Assembly (NCBI RefSeq): GCF_027943255.1
Contig: NC_072893.1
Span: 130,013,784-130,077,783 of the forward strand
Direction: 5' to 3'
Origin: Anastrepha obliqua
Taxonomy: Eukaryota > Arthropoda > Insecta > Diptera > Tephritidae
DNA: 64,000 nucleotides
This document shows, piece after piece, positions 33,441-45,054 of this stretch. The notes beneath the pieces are model-generated. The model was not told where the DNA came from, ran no database searches, and saw only the letters and a program-made list of their open reading frames with translations. Position numbers and translations under genes: made by a program. Every line of letters begins with the position of its first letter. Position 1 is the first letter of the stretch.

Positions 33441-33740
33441 GCGGCCGCTATATCCGATTGGGTTGGTGCGTGGCTGCCATTCGGAAGTATGTAGATTCGA
33501 ATCTGCATGCAAAAACATCAAATAATAAAAAAAGATGTTTTCAATAACGGTCGCTCGTCGGCAGGCAATGATAAACCTTCTAGTGTATTTCTGCCATGAA
33601 AAAGTTCTTCATAAAAAACTATTTACCGTTCGGAATCGGCTTAAAACTGTAGGCCCCTCCATTTGTGGAACAACATCAAGGCGCACACCTCAAATAGGAG
33701 GAGGAGCTCCTCAAACACCTAACAGAAGTGTAAGTGTAGA
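33441..33740 (+). mobile_element. tRNA-derived SINE, copy 4
   Basis: The head is 'gcggccgctatatccgattg', the B box is degraded (gattcgaatctg), and the body words 'tgtatttctgccatgaaaaa' and 'catttgtggaacaacatcaa' are kept. It ends 'cacctaacagaagtg', an end also seen at 60668, suggesting a subfamily. Confidence 0.78.
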
Positions 33741-33952
33741 TTCCATGCATCCGTTGTTCTATAACAACATAAGACGGTGATTCTTGGAGTAAAGAGCCAT
33801 CCGTATAATAAAAAATATCACAGTTTGTTTTATATGTTAAGAAGATTTTGTTGTAAACTTCTCGTGAAGTGTTATTTTTGTTGAAAACACGCAGTGATAT
33901 GCCGATTGAAATGTTTCTGTTCTGAACGTTTCTGGTGGTATGTGTATCCAGT

Positions 33953-34231
33953 AGGCCAGGTCGATTTGTGGGGAGGCAAAAAAATCGCCCATTGCTCTGT
34001 GAAAATCATATTCTAGGGATCAAAATAAGAAACTTTGCCGAAGGAACCATACCTCTAAAACGAATTCTGAGGTTCCCCAATTTGGATCGAACTTTTAGTG
34101 TCTTTTGTGGGGAGGCAAAAAAAGCGCCCATTGCTCTGTGAAAATCGTATTTTAGGGATCAAAATAAGAAACTTTGCCGAAGGAACCATACCTCTAAAAC
34201 GAATTCTGATGTCCCCCAATTTGGGTCGAAC
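33953..34231 (+). repeat. Direct dimer of the foldback arm sequence
   Basis: Two head-to-tail copies (33953-34092 and 34104-34231) of the sequence that forms the inverted arms of the element at 9505-9909. They share 'cattgctctgtgaaaatc' and 'gaaactttgccgaaggaacc'. Confidence 0.8.
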
Positions 34232-35411
34232 TTCAACCATCTTCACCTAACTTATGCGCGCGCTGTTTACTTTCGCAATGAAATTACAACAATGAGCGTA
34301 GCAAAAACAAAAGCCAAAGCAATAAGAAAAATGCGTGCAAGACAAGAAAAAGTAAAAAAATTCTCATCAAAACAGTGTTGCATAAAACAAAAGGTTGCTG
34401 GAAAAAGAAAATCAAGCAAAATAGCAAATACTCGTAATTGAAAAGAACTGCACAAAGACTCGGCAAAAGTGTAAAATAATGCAGCTATAAAAAATAAATT
34501 ACTAAATTGTGTGCATGCCAGAGCACATAAAATTGCAAAAAAGTGGAAAACATATTTTAATAAATTTTTTTTCACTTTCCAATATTTCACACAAAACAGA
34601 AAAAAATTGAAAGCTTTTATTAGTCCTAATTGCGCTAAGCATATGTGTATTTATAGAAAATTGCGCTAATTAATTTAATTAATTTGTTTTTGTGTAGTTT
34701 TTTTTCGCCATAAACTTGTTGATATTTATTCTTTCAAAATCAAAAAAATTGTTATATATTATTAAAAATTGCGCTGCAGAAAAAAATTAGTTCAACAACG
34801 AAAAATGTTTGTTTGGACTTCTAATTAAATACAAATTGCGCTTGCCAAAATAAAACTCGAAAATAATGAAATATCTGTTAGTCAAATATTTTAGCAGCAC
34901 TCAAAAAACATTTGGCATTCATTCATTTTTGCGATTTTCGTTTGCAATTCATACCAAAAACAAGCGTTAAATTCAATAAAAAATTGTATCATGCAAAATG
35001 CTATAAATGCATAAATGTAAAAGGATTGCAATTTAATGCTTGAATATTGTTCGAAAAAATAATTAAAATAACTGTAAATATCTAAAAAAATTAGTAAATG
35101 CTTGTTGATAGAACAAATTTTGCGGCGCCTAAAAAGCCATCGTTCGAAATTAGTTTTCTCAATGACACCATCTATTAAATGATTTTATTTTCATTGTTGT
35201 TGTAATGAATGATGAATAAATTGTATAGCTGCATAATTTTGCCTGAGAGACATGAATTTTTCGCAAACATGGCTTTTCAGGCTTGAAATATGATAAAAGC
35301 TCACAGCCTAAATCAAAATTTATCAGAAATATTTTAGAATTTTCACTTAATAGTTTTTCTTCGTAAAATTTGTAATCAGAAATAACCCCTGACTCTAAGC
35401 AGATTGAAATA
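34232..35411. other. A-rich noncoding
   Basis: The minus-strand open frame at 34267-34590 is low-complexity and has no domain. Nothing else is supported. Confidence 0.4.
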
Positions 35412-35752
35412 CAGTAGGTTCTGTTTTTATGCGGCTTTTTTTTATGCGGCTTTGAAATAGTGCGGTTTTTTTTTAAATTACAAAATGCATGTCGACCTAT
35501 CGGGAATTGTACATATAAACAAGATTCTAAACCAGCTAAGCAAAAACTCATCACAGATTCATGCGGTCTATGGAACGTATCTATAGTTATAATATGGGAC
35601 TAATGCCCTTTTTTATGCGATTTTATTACATTATTTCAGATTTATGCGGTTTTAGCATTTGAAACGTATCTATAGTTTTACTATAGAACTTGTAGCTTTT
35701 TTTATGCTGTTTCTTGCGGAACGTATCTACCGCATAAAAACAGAACCTACTG
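35412..35752. mobile_element. pogo/Tigger-like MITE, TA duplication
   Basis: Inverted ends CAGTAGGTTCTGTTTTTATG, flanked by TA at 35410-35411 and 35753-35754. Interior sub-repeats contain TTTTTTATGCGG and 'gaaacgtatctatagtttta'. It has no coding capacity. The CAG-start with TA target fits the pogo/Tigger group. Confidence 0.75.
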
Positions 35753-35759
35753 TATTGAA

Positions 35760-36890
35760 ACATTTTTTTTTATGAATTTGTTTATTTTATGAATTAGTTT
35801 TTTTATATTTTTTTGTATGCATTTTTATTTATGAAGTTCTTTTATGAAGTTTTTTTTATGCATTTTTTACTACTTTTTTTTATGAATATTGTTTATGAAT
35901 TCTTTTTTATGATTTTTTTTTATGATTTTTTTTATGAATTTTTTTTATGAATTCTTTTTCATGAATTCTTTTTTATGAATTTTGATTTTCACATATTTTT
36001 TGTTTATGAAGTTTTTTATGCATTTTTTATAAATTTTGTTTTATGAATTTCTTTTTATGAATTTTTGTATGCATTTTTATGAATTGCTTCATGCATTTTT
36101 TTATGAATTTTGTTTTTATGAATTTTTGTATGCATTTTTATGCATTGCTTCATGCATTTTTTTATGAATTTTGTTTTTACATATTTTTTATTTATGAATT
36201 TTTTTATGGATTTTTTTGTTGATTGTTTTATGAACTTTTTTTTATGAATTCTTTTTCATGAATTCTTTTTTATGAATTTTGTTTTTTACATATCTTTTGT
36301 TTATGAAATTTATGCATAATTTTTATGAATTTTTTTTATGAATTTTTTTTATGAATTTTTTTATGAATTTTTTTAATGAATTTTCTCTATGAATTGTTTT
36401 TTTATGAATTTTTTAGGAATTGTTTAATAATTTTTTTTATGAAGTTTGTTTTATGAACTTTTTTTATGAATTTTTTTTTTATGAATTTTTTTATGAATTC
36501 TATTTTATGAATTTGTTTTTACATATTTTTTGTTTATGAAGTTTTTTTATGTATTTTTTATGAACTTTTTTTATTAACTCTTTTTTATAATGAATTGTTT
36601 AATGAATTTTTTTACGAAATTTTTTTATGAATTTTATTTTATGAATTTTTTTATATGAATGTTTTTTATGAATTTTTTTTTATAAATTTTGTTTTTACAT
36701 ATTTTTTGTTTACGAAGTCTTTTTTAAACAGATTTTTATGAATTGTTTTATGAATTTTTTTTATGAATTGTTTCATGAACTACTTTATGGATTTTTTATG
36801 TATTTTTTATCAATTTTTTATGAATTTTTTTTATGCATTTTCTTTTATGAATTCTTTTTTATGAAGTTTTTGTATAAATGTTTTTTATGC
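35760..36890. repeat. T-rich minisatellite, TTTTTTATGAATT-type units
   Basis: About 1.1 kb of imperfect tandem units of roughly 11-15 bases, each a T run followed by ATGAATT, ATGCATT or close variants. It is strongly strand-asymmetric (T on plus). It begins immediately beside the MITE at 35412-35752. Confidence 0.9.
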
Positions 36891-38555
36891 AATTTTTTCG
36901 CCTCTGATTAAGCTATGCTTGTTGTTGTTTATTTCTGTATTCGTATCAGTCCTACTTTGGGCTTAGGTGTTCATATGAATGAATAAATGAATGAAGGAAG
37001 TTTTCTCTTCGACCCTTAGATCTTTTCCGCCCTTTACTCATCGCAATACTTAATTCACGCCCAGTTACTTCAGTAATTCTTCTGCTCCTGGAACTGAATT
37101 GGCTGAGCGTTTGAGCTTTTCTTCTGACCATACCAGACCGAGATGTCTACTCCTTCTGCTCGCATTGGCAGCGCGTTCTGGAGGCAAATGTAGTGGTGTT
37201 TCCGGCAATATGTTGCTAACTCTGGGCTCTGCTGATTTGATGAAAATTTTGCGTGTTAAAGCAGCAACAAAGTTATCGTTTTAGAATTTGTTTTTAGAAT
37301 TGCCTTTTCTGATTTTTTTGCCTTATTATGGAAGTAAATGAATGTTTGTTATAAATATATGCAAAAACCTATAGAAACTAAACAAAAACAAATCAAAAAC
37401 AAATAATGCTCTATAAAAAATTCGTCACACTTTTAATTGAATTACCAACTTTTTTTTTCTTTTGTTTGAAAGTTGGTGCTTGGTATGCGCAGCTATTTAA
37501 CGAACCAGCACATGAGTAACAATTACAACAAACACAACGAATGTGGCAACAAGGTAGCCTAAATATTTCTTCTTTTTTTTGTGCGCCAAATTCAGCAACT
37601 TTTATTTTCGTTCAACATTTTCATTGAATTTTCCGGGTTTTTTACTTTTATTTTATTTTCGATTCTCGTTTTTCACTTCTGCTGCCGCTGCTGCTCAATA
37701 AATTGCCAAGTATTTATACACTTACGTACACACATACATGCACATAGAATGTAGTAGTTTGTGTGATAGGTAAAATTAGATTAACAGCAACCAGTTGTCG
37801 ACGTCACTAGTGGGCGCAGAGGCGAACAGGCGAAATATTTTAGTGAGACACCGACACTCGATGTGGTTTGCGTTGAGGTAGGTGTGTGAATTCCGAATAT
37901 TGCGGCATGAGGCATTTTACCACCTCAATCTAGTGCCGGTAGTTGAGCTTGGAATGTTAACAGCGGACTGCAATTATTGCTGTTAACTTAATTAATTAAG
38001 GCAACCAAACTGTTATTACTTCAAAGAGTACCAAGTGTGGTAGTAAAATGCATTTGCACTGATTTCTGCTGTCAATTTATTTCCCCCAATTCGTTAATTT
38101 TTAATTAGTTCTTTAATGTATTGCAACCCTCCGCTAGGAATAACTGAATTTGTGAAACTGATTTCTTCTAATTCCGAATTAATGTGAAGTGTTTGATTTA
38201 AAATTTCTAGCAATTTAAGGAAATTAAGTATATACCTATGTATTTATACATGTACGTGTGAGTATTAGGAGGGCTCAACAAAATTATTATTTATTCATGC
38301 CGCTACCCAAAAATAAAGAAAAATCAGAGAATTTTTATTTTTTGTATTTTTTTTAATTTTGATATACCTTTCAATTAATGGGGTTTTAAAGGTCTCTATT
38401 AAAAATAGCTTAAATTATTATTTTATTTAAATAAAACAATCTAAAAGGAAATAAAAAGAGGATGTTAAGGTGCAGGGGAGGCACATTTTTCTAGGGAAAT
38501 TCATTGAAATTTTTCAGAGTGTTGGCAACACGGCTAAATATTAAAAAAAAAAAAG
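36891..38555. other. Noncoding, nothing recognised
   Basis: No coding frame or repeat family is supported. Typical dipteran noncoding composition. Confidence 0.4.
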
Positions 38556-38900
38556 TATCTAATTAGAAAACCGAAAAAAAAATTTAAAAAAATAAATAGA
38601 AAAAAAAAATAAAAATAAATAAATAAATAGAAAAAAATAAATAAAAATAAACAAATAAATAGAAAAAAAATATAAATAAAAAATTTTAAATAAAAAAAAA
38701 AAAATAAATAAATATATTACATATTTTTGTTTTTTTTTGCCAAAGAACAAAAAATTTAAAAAATAAATAACAGAAATACCTATTTTTAGAACAAATTAAA
38801 AAAAAATAAATATAATATAAACCATAAATAAAAAGTTTTAAATAAAAGATATATACCTATTTTTATTTTTTTATTTGCCATAGAACAAATTTAGAGGCTA
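38556..38900. repeat. A-rich low-complexity tract (AAATAAATA type)
   Basis: Runs of A with interspersed T, mostly AAATAAATA-type. No gene. Confidence 0.7.
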
Positions 38901-38999
38901 GAAAAGAGGAAGCAAATATTTGTTTTTTTTTATTTATCAATTCGCACTCAAGACTGTTGCAAGTAAATGCTAGACATCCCGTAGCTTTTGATAATTCTA

Positions 39000-39405
39000 A
39001 GATATCGGGTGTTTTTTCTGGCTGCATCAGAACTATCATATCGTCATATCACAGAATTATCGATATCGATGCTATGGTGTGACATTTGAGAATGGCAAAA
39101 GGTTTGGCAAGTCATTACTAATCGCTTAATGCCAGAACAACGCTCCGTCAACGTTCTCACGTTTGTTATTCGACTACGTGGAAAGTTTTACGTAAAGATC
39201 TTGACTTATGTGCGTATAAAATACAGTTCGTGCAAAAATTGAAGCCAAATGGCCATCGTTTGCATCGCTGTTTTGCTGATTGGGCTCATTAAGATTTATT
39301 GGAAAGATTGGTCAAAAATTTAACTGATCGAATGGAGCATGTAATGGAATTCGTAGCCGCGGCGGGCATATTCAAAAAATGACATGAAATTATCTAACAG
39401 ATCAT
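39000..39405 (+). pseudogene. Deleted Tc1/mariner-like transposase remnant
   Basis: It reads STTWKVLRKDLDLCAYKIQF, then VQKLKPNGHRLHRCFADWAH, then after a deletion LTDRMEHVMEF. This is the segment before the catalytic core joined to the extreme C-terminus. A left end word CGGGTGTTTTTTCTGGCTGC near 39006 resembles the ends of this group. The right end was not found. Confidence 0.6.
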
Positions 39406-39632
39406 AATAAGATTATAATAAATATAATAAAATATAAATATAAAGAAGAGATTAATAAAAAAAATAATAATATAAAAATTTTTATAATTAAAAAAAATGT
39501 TCGTCCCAACACTATTTCTGTTTTGCGCTATAATTTCAAGTTTCCAAGGTCTTCGAAAAACGCTCTATATAACAGCACTATGTTGCTCACTTGCCCACTG
39601 AGGGTTTTATAGCCACTATATCCGCCGACGAA

Positions 39633-39705
39633 CTGGCCTTTCAGCAGCATTCCCCGTATATGTATGGGGAATGTTTATGCTGCTACAACAACAACAACGA
39701 ACTGG
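39633..39705 (+). repeat. Dispersed hairpin repeat, copy f (best hairpin)
   Basis: It carries 'agcattccccgtatatgtat' and 'ggggaatgtttatgctgcta', a perfect ttcccc/ggggaa stem, followed by a CAACAACAACAA tail. Confidence 0.75.
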
Positions 39706-40864
39706 CCTCCACTTACTACCCTTGAATATACCCCCGAACTTAGTTCAAAGTACCTACTGCGTTATGGTAGGGAGCCCTTAGGAATCCCACAAAAACATTA
39801 GACTATATCCTTTTTTTTAGATGCAAAAGATTACAATATGCTTGAACATAGACCAGCTGCTCGTAAGAAGAACCAGCTGCTCCTTAGCACAAAATTCTTC
39901 ATTATTCTTTACTGTAAAAAAGTGTAAAAAGCAGAGGGCCCCGAGTTAGTTACAATTTCGAATCTCCTAGAAAGAGACCTACCCATTCAGAGCTTGTGAA
40001 TTTCCCTACAGGGCGAGCTGTTTACAGAGCCGTTGTTATATTGCTTTGATTGGCTATTGTTGTAATTAGCACTGGCTAGCAAATTTCTAGTAGCAATCGC
40101 TCTCATTTAGCCAACTCTCTTTGCGTGTTGCTTTGTTGCTGCATTTTTTCACTACCAAACGGCAAGCAAACAACATTCAGTCGGCACCACTCGACTTGTT
40201 AGCCCAGTCGGCCATTCTGCCAGTCCGCCAGTGTGCCGCAAATGGGGGTCACTGGGGTCAGCTAGAGCGTCAAGCGCCAGGCACACACACACATATAAAA
40301 TTACATAAATAAAGCGCAATGCAAAATGCGAGTTCACATATACCCACCAATACAAATGTTTATCGTTTTAGCACTTCGCATTTAGAAAAATGTGCTCCAC
40401 TTTACAATGGATATATTGTTTTACAATGCAGAAATAATATAAAAATAAAAGTTTATAACAAAAGTAGCTGCCAAGAATTGGTTGCATTTGCCACCACAGT
40501 TGCTGCCACTTTTACCTTTGCAAAACGTTGGTGCTCAGTGATTTGAATGAAAGAGGTGCTCAAGAGGTTACCAGTACAAATTGGTGCAATAAATGTCAGT
40601 CTAATTGGTGGTTTCATCTATTTAGCGCAAGTGAGTCTCTATTGGCCACACACTTTTATTTCGAAATGGAATTTTCATTGTGACTACTGACACAGTTCCC
40701 GCTTTACGATAGATGGCCTTTGACCCAGCAACAATTGGGTTAATAGGAATCGAGCCGACTGGTGCACGTGAAAATGCATGAAAAAGAAGAATCAGACCAG
40801 AGATTAAAAAAGATTTTATTTCAGTGTATGATCGATCTTCCCTCATATAATAGTCGTCTATGTC
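39706..40864. other. Noncoding, nothing recognised
   Basis: No supported feature. Confidence 0.35.
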
Positions 40865-40975
40865 CCGATTTACACACAGAGACATCTGGAAGGGAGACAC
40901 TGGAAATTCACTTTTGACGTTTCATTCGCAGTCACACGGACAAAATCCTTCCAAATGCTTCCCTGTGTAAATCGG
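40865..40975. mobile_element. Small hairpin element, 111 bp
   Basis: Imperfect inverted arms of 29 bases (CCGATTTACACA at the outer ends, TGGAAGG inner) at 40865-40893 and 40947-40975. A candidate miniature element. No clear duplication. Confidence 0.45.
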
Positions 40976-41130
40976 TAATCAATTAATGTATTTTTCAACT
41001 CTATCTGGTAGTAAAAAAATTCTAGGGTCTAATATTTATGGTTAGACTACTCAATTTCTTTTAACCTTAACTTCGCTCTCGACCATTTCGCTAAGGCCAT
41101 TTGGGCTTCTTTTTTTAAACCATGTAAAAC

Positions 41131-41443
41131 GGCCGCCGTAGCCGAATGGGTTGGTGCGTGATTACCATTCGGAATTCCTACAGAGAACGTTGGTTCAAAT
41201 CTCGGTGAAACACCAAAATTAAGAAAAACATTTTTATAATAGCGGTCGCCCCTCGGCAGACAATGGCAAACCTCCGAGTGTATTTCTGCCATGAAAAAGC
41301 TCCTCATAAAATATCTGCCGTTCGGAGTCGGCTTGAAACTGTAGGTCCCTCCATTTGTGGAACAACATCAAGACGCACACCACCACAAATAGGAGGAGGA
41401 GCTCGGCCAAACACCCAAAAGGGGTGTACGCGCCAATTATATA
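41131..41443 (+). mobile_element. tRNA-derived SINE, copy 5 (most complete)
   Basis: The head GGCCGCCGTAGCCGAATGGG has an A-box-like word at 41139-41154 and a B-box-like word GGTTCAAATCTC at 41192-41203. The body is complete and the 3' end is 'ggtgtacgcgccaattata'. A mariner derivative is inserted in its TA tail at 41442. Confidence 0.88.
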
Positions 41444-41811
41444 AAGGGTTTTTCAATTGGCGCGGGTCGATTTTGGCGCCCTGTGGCAGCCAATTTGGTT
41501 TGGTGACATCTGTCAAATCTTTTATTTATTATTCAGTTGTTTATGCCAAATCATCATGGTAAGTTACACGATTGAACAGCACGTTCAAATGATAAAACTT
41601 TATTATCAAAATGAGTGTTCATTAACGCAAACGTTGCGCGCATTGCGCCCATTTTTCGGTAGACGTGGTGGCCCTTCCAATTTCTTATGGCCCATATTGA
41701 ACCATATGGACCTAGACGACATGTGGTTCCAGCAGGATGGCGCTACGTGCCACACAGCAAACGCCATTTTATTCCATTTCAACATCTACCCGCCCTTTTT
41801 GAAAAACCCTT
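41444..41811 (+). mobile_element. Deletion derivative of a Tc1/mariner-like element, 368 bp
   Basis: Inverted ends AAGGGTTTTTCAA, TA on both sides (41442-41443, 41812-41813). It contains a transposase start (MVSYTIEQHVQMIKLYYQNE, at 41556) fused after a large deletion to MDLDDMWFQQDGATCHTA around the second catalytic Asp. It cannot encode transposase but keeps both ends, so it could be moved in trans. Confidence 0.88.
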
Positions 41812-41813
41812 TA

Positions 41814-44440
41814 TATATATAAAACAAAGAACGAATGAAAGAACGAAGAATGGACCTGATGTGAGGGGCGCACTTCAGAAAAAGTTAAAAATATAGCCCT
41901 GTATTTTACTGCCTCGAGAAGTCAAAAATGATAGAACCAAGATTGCACCCATCAGAGCGCGACGTCACGTAAGAGAGATGTGAAAATACCAACAAGAATG
42001 CAAGAAGAAGAAGATGAAGTCACTCATACAACACACAAATAAATGGCACTTATGCGACGTTCCACACTCATCGATTCTATCGAATTCGCCGAGAGCGAAG
42101 TAGCGGTGCCCCCTTATTTTTCTCTCTTTATTCTAATATTCTCTCGAACATTTTAAGCATAAAAATAATGAGGAGAATAAAAACCCAAAAAAATTATTAG
42201 ATTAACCCCTTGAACAGAATTGCAGCGGACAGCGGGGACGGATTTTTGGCCGTCCGTTATTTTTGCGACGGCAAAATAACATGATTTACCTATTTATATT
42301 TTTTCCGATAGATTGAAGACTCTGATTAATTTATTACTATTTGTTTGTTTGCAAGCAAGAGCAGGCAAATAACAAGGAAATAATATTTATTCGATCTGCA
42401 CAAGAATACCCGCAAAATATCAATGATTTACGCTGCAATTATGTTTCGGGCCAAACCCAACCCGCGGCTAGGTTTAAGGTAATTATGCCCAAATAGAGAC
42501 AGAATTTTGCTTTGGAGAAGTCGTTCCAATACTTCTCAGCTTGCTTACATTTTTTTTTTTTCTATATTTTACATAACTTTCTAGCTGGGGTCCCTCAATT
42601 CATCATGCTTCTTTTGCACAAATTTCAAGCAATCCCTTATAATTTAATATTTCATTTGTTCGATTTTGTAATATTTGAGTCCCGTTAGCGGTCCCGAAAT
42701 TTCGAAATCACGGAATTCATAATTATCTCTATTATTCGCAACTTCACTCAGCGCTGACGTAGCCACTACTAAAGTTTTTTTCTTTCTCATTAAAATGCCT
42801 CACTTACGGCCACTGCATTACCCCTTAAGTAATATTTATGACCAAATGCTGATATCTTTACCGTCAAAACAGTTTCCTTATCAGTTTGTTTTGCACAATT
42901 AAATAATTGTTACTAGCTAATTTTGTACTTACTTATCTCTCTTATTCTATGTCTATATTCTCGCTCGTTCACGCTTCTGCCCACACACCTCTGCTAAATC
43001 GTCCATATCAACCTCTCATAGTTGTGCTGCCTCCTCTCCATTTGCGCAGATATTTATCAACTACTTCTGTAACATCAGCAGCTGCAACTTCAATATTCAA
43101 TATATCCGGTTTTCACTGTGCCGTACGGAATGCCCCAGAATTGTACTGAAATATGTAGAACAAAATTTATATATGGCGTGTTAGTATATTTGATATGAGC
43201 GAAATACCCTTTGTTTACAGGATCATTGCGCGTTACAAAGCAATATGTCAGCAGATCCCCCGCTGAGTTGAACAGCCAGGCAGGAAAGCAATTTGCTGCC
43301 GGCGAGACTACAGTTCTTCTTCTTCGCCTACTACGTGCCTCACAAATGCCGCAGGCGATGAGTTACCAACTCTCCTGTTCTCCTTCGCTCTTTGATATGC
43401 GCACTCTCTATTATTACAAGTGCCATTGCTGACTTCACTGCCAGCAGGCAGCTGTACTTGTGCGCAGTTTCGGGTTTGCGTAGTCAATGAGGCATTTCGC
43501 ACACACATATACACAAACACTCATACGCAATATTAAATTACCCAACATGCTTACTCACAGTCATTTTTCACAATGGTACTTTTTATTAAAATATACACAT
43601 AGGCATATACATAAGGTAATTTTGTAAGTAGGGGAATGTGATCGAGTTTTATCTCAAGGGTGACTATGAATTACTTTTATGTTGCTTTGTTGCAGAAAAT
43701 ATTTGTCCTCTATGTAGCAAAGTCTTTTGAGTTCGTTTCTAAGTATAATGACCGTGATGGTTTAAGAATTTACCACATATATGCGCCTGTATTGAATGAT
43801 CTTCTTTTTGCTTTGGCGACTCTTGCCATCGTTGGTCGGTTTGTGCCGAGACTAAATAATTTGGTCAATGGCATTTCCATTTGATATGCTGCCGTCCTTC
43901 TGCTTGCACTGAGGCATCGTATTTCATTAGAATAAAGTGCACTAGCCCTAACGCTCTGCAAACAGAAGATTTCTTTTATACTCAGGGGCACTCCCAAGGG
44001 CGCACATGATACACAGAATCATACCATAACCTCAGCTGGCTGGCATTATTTTCTTTTTGATTTTTAATCTAACACTACTGGGCTTTGTCTAAGCAAGAGT
44101 GAGCAAAAACTATTATTTAATAGCGAGCTGACTAGTAGATCCGGTTGCCTACATAAAATGCTGATACTTAAAGCAAAATTTTTCGTTCAACAGAGACAAA
44201 AAGGCATCTCTGCTTATAGTCACATTTTTTCTGCAAGTTCAACTCCCACACCTATCGTTTCTCAGCAGACTGCATCCCATATCGAAAAAGTAGTGCAATT
44301 TATACAGTTAGTTCCGAATCCACATCGAATACATGGTGCTGACCTACCTAAACTCTCACTACTCTATCACTCATCACTTTAACTATCCCGGTGCTGCCTA
44401 CATTGTAACTCATAAAACACAAAACTTCTCTAACTCAGTT
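41814..44440. other. Noncoding, nothing firmly recognised
   Basis: No domain-bearing frame. The GC-richer patch at 43200-43440 is unidentified. Confidence 0.35.
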
Positions 44441-44451
44441 AAGCATTCAAG

Positions 44452-45054
44452 ATGACTGAAGCAACTGACAAGTGGAAAACAAGGAGAGTAGTCCCACTAC
44501 TAACACCTGGGAAACCCGCCAAGCAAGGGGAAACTTATCGACCGATAACTCTCCTTTTCCCACTAGCGAAGACTCTTGAAGCCCTCCTACTCCCACTTGA
44601 CATGAAGCATCTGACTCCAGCCAAACATAAGCATGCGTTCCGAAAGCTGTACAGCACCATCACAGCACTCACCGCCATAAGCACCCAAATGAACTGCGGG
44701 CTTAACAAAAACCGCACCTGCGAGAAGACTGTCGTAGTAGCGCTGAACCTGAAGAAGACTTTCGATAAAATCAGCCACTACAAGCTACTAGATAACATCA
44801 TACAGTCGACCCTCCCGCCGGAGCTGAAGAGGTGGTCCGCGAACTATTTGAGTGGTCGGCACTCGCCAGTCATCTTTCGAGGCCAAAACCCAAAACAGAG
44901 TGCCGGATGGCGGTGGGCTCGCCAAAGAAAAAAAATCAAAAGGAGTAACAAGATCCCAGCGAATATCGAAGAATTAGCTGACATCACCGACCGGGGTCAA
45001 GACAGCGGTTTGTTTACGAAAAAAATTAAAACAGTCACCGCCCATGTTACTTAG
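44452..45054 (+). pseudogene. Jockey-type LINE reverse transcriptase, N-terminal part
   Basis: An open 200-codon stretch reads DKWKTRRVVPLLTPGKPAKQ, then GETYRPITLLFPLAKTLEAL, then HKHAFRKLYSTITAL, then VVALNLKKTFDKISH (motif A; the usual first catalytic Asp of ALDL is Asn here), then LPPELKRWSANYLSGR and VIFRG. The next motif (GVPQG...LSPLLF) and YADD are missing: the frame jumps to ELADITDRGQDSGLFTKKI, which belongs after YADD. So it is an internally deleted, inactive copy. The open frame is probably chance. Confidence 0.82.

Noticed and set aside
34267..34590. 107-codon hydrophobic minus-strand frame
   Set aside because: It is the complement of A-rich leader-like sequence; low complexity (Phe/Leu), no domain, no promoter.
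41131..41205. A true tRNA gene
   Set aside because: A- and B-box-like words are present, but the body, TA tail and six dispersed copies show a SINE; the acceptor stem does not close.
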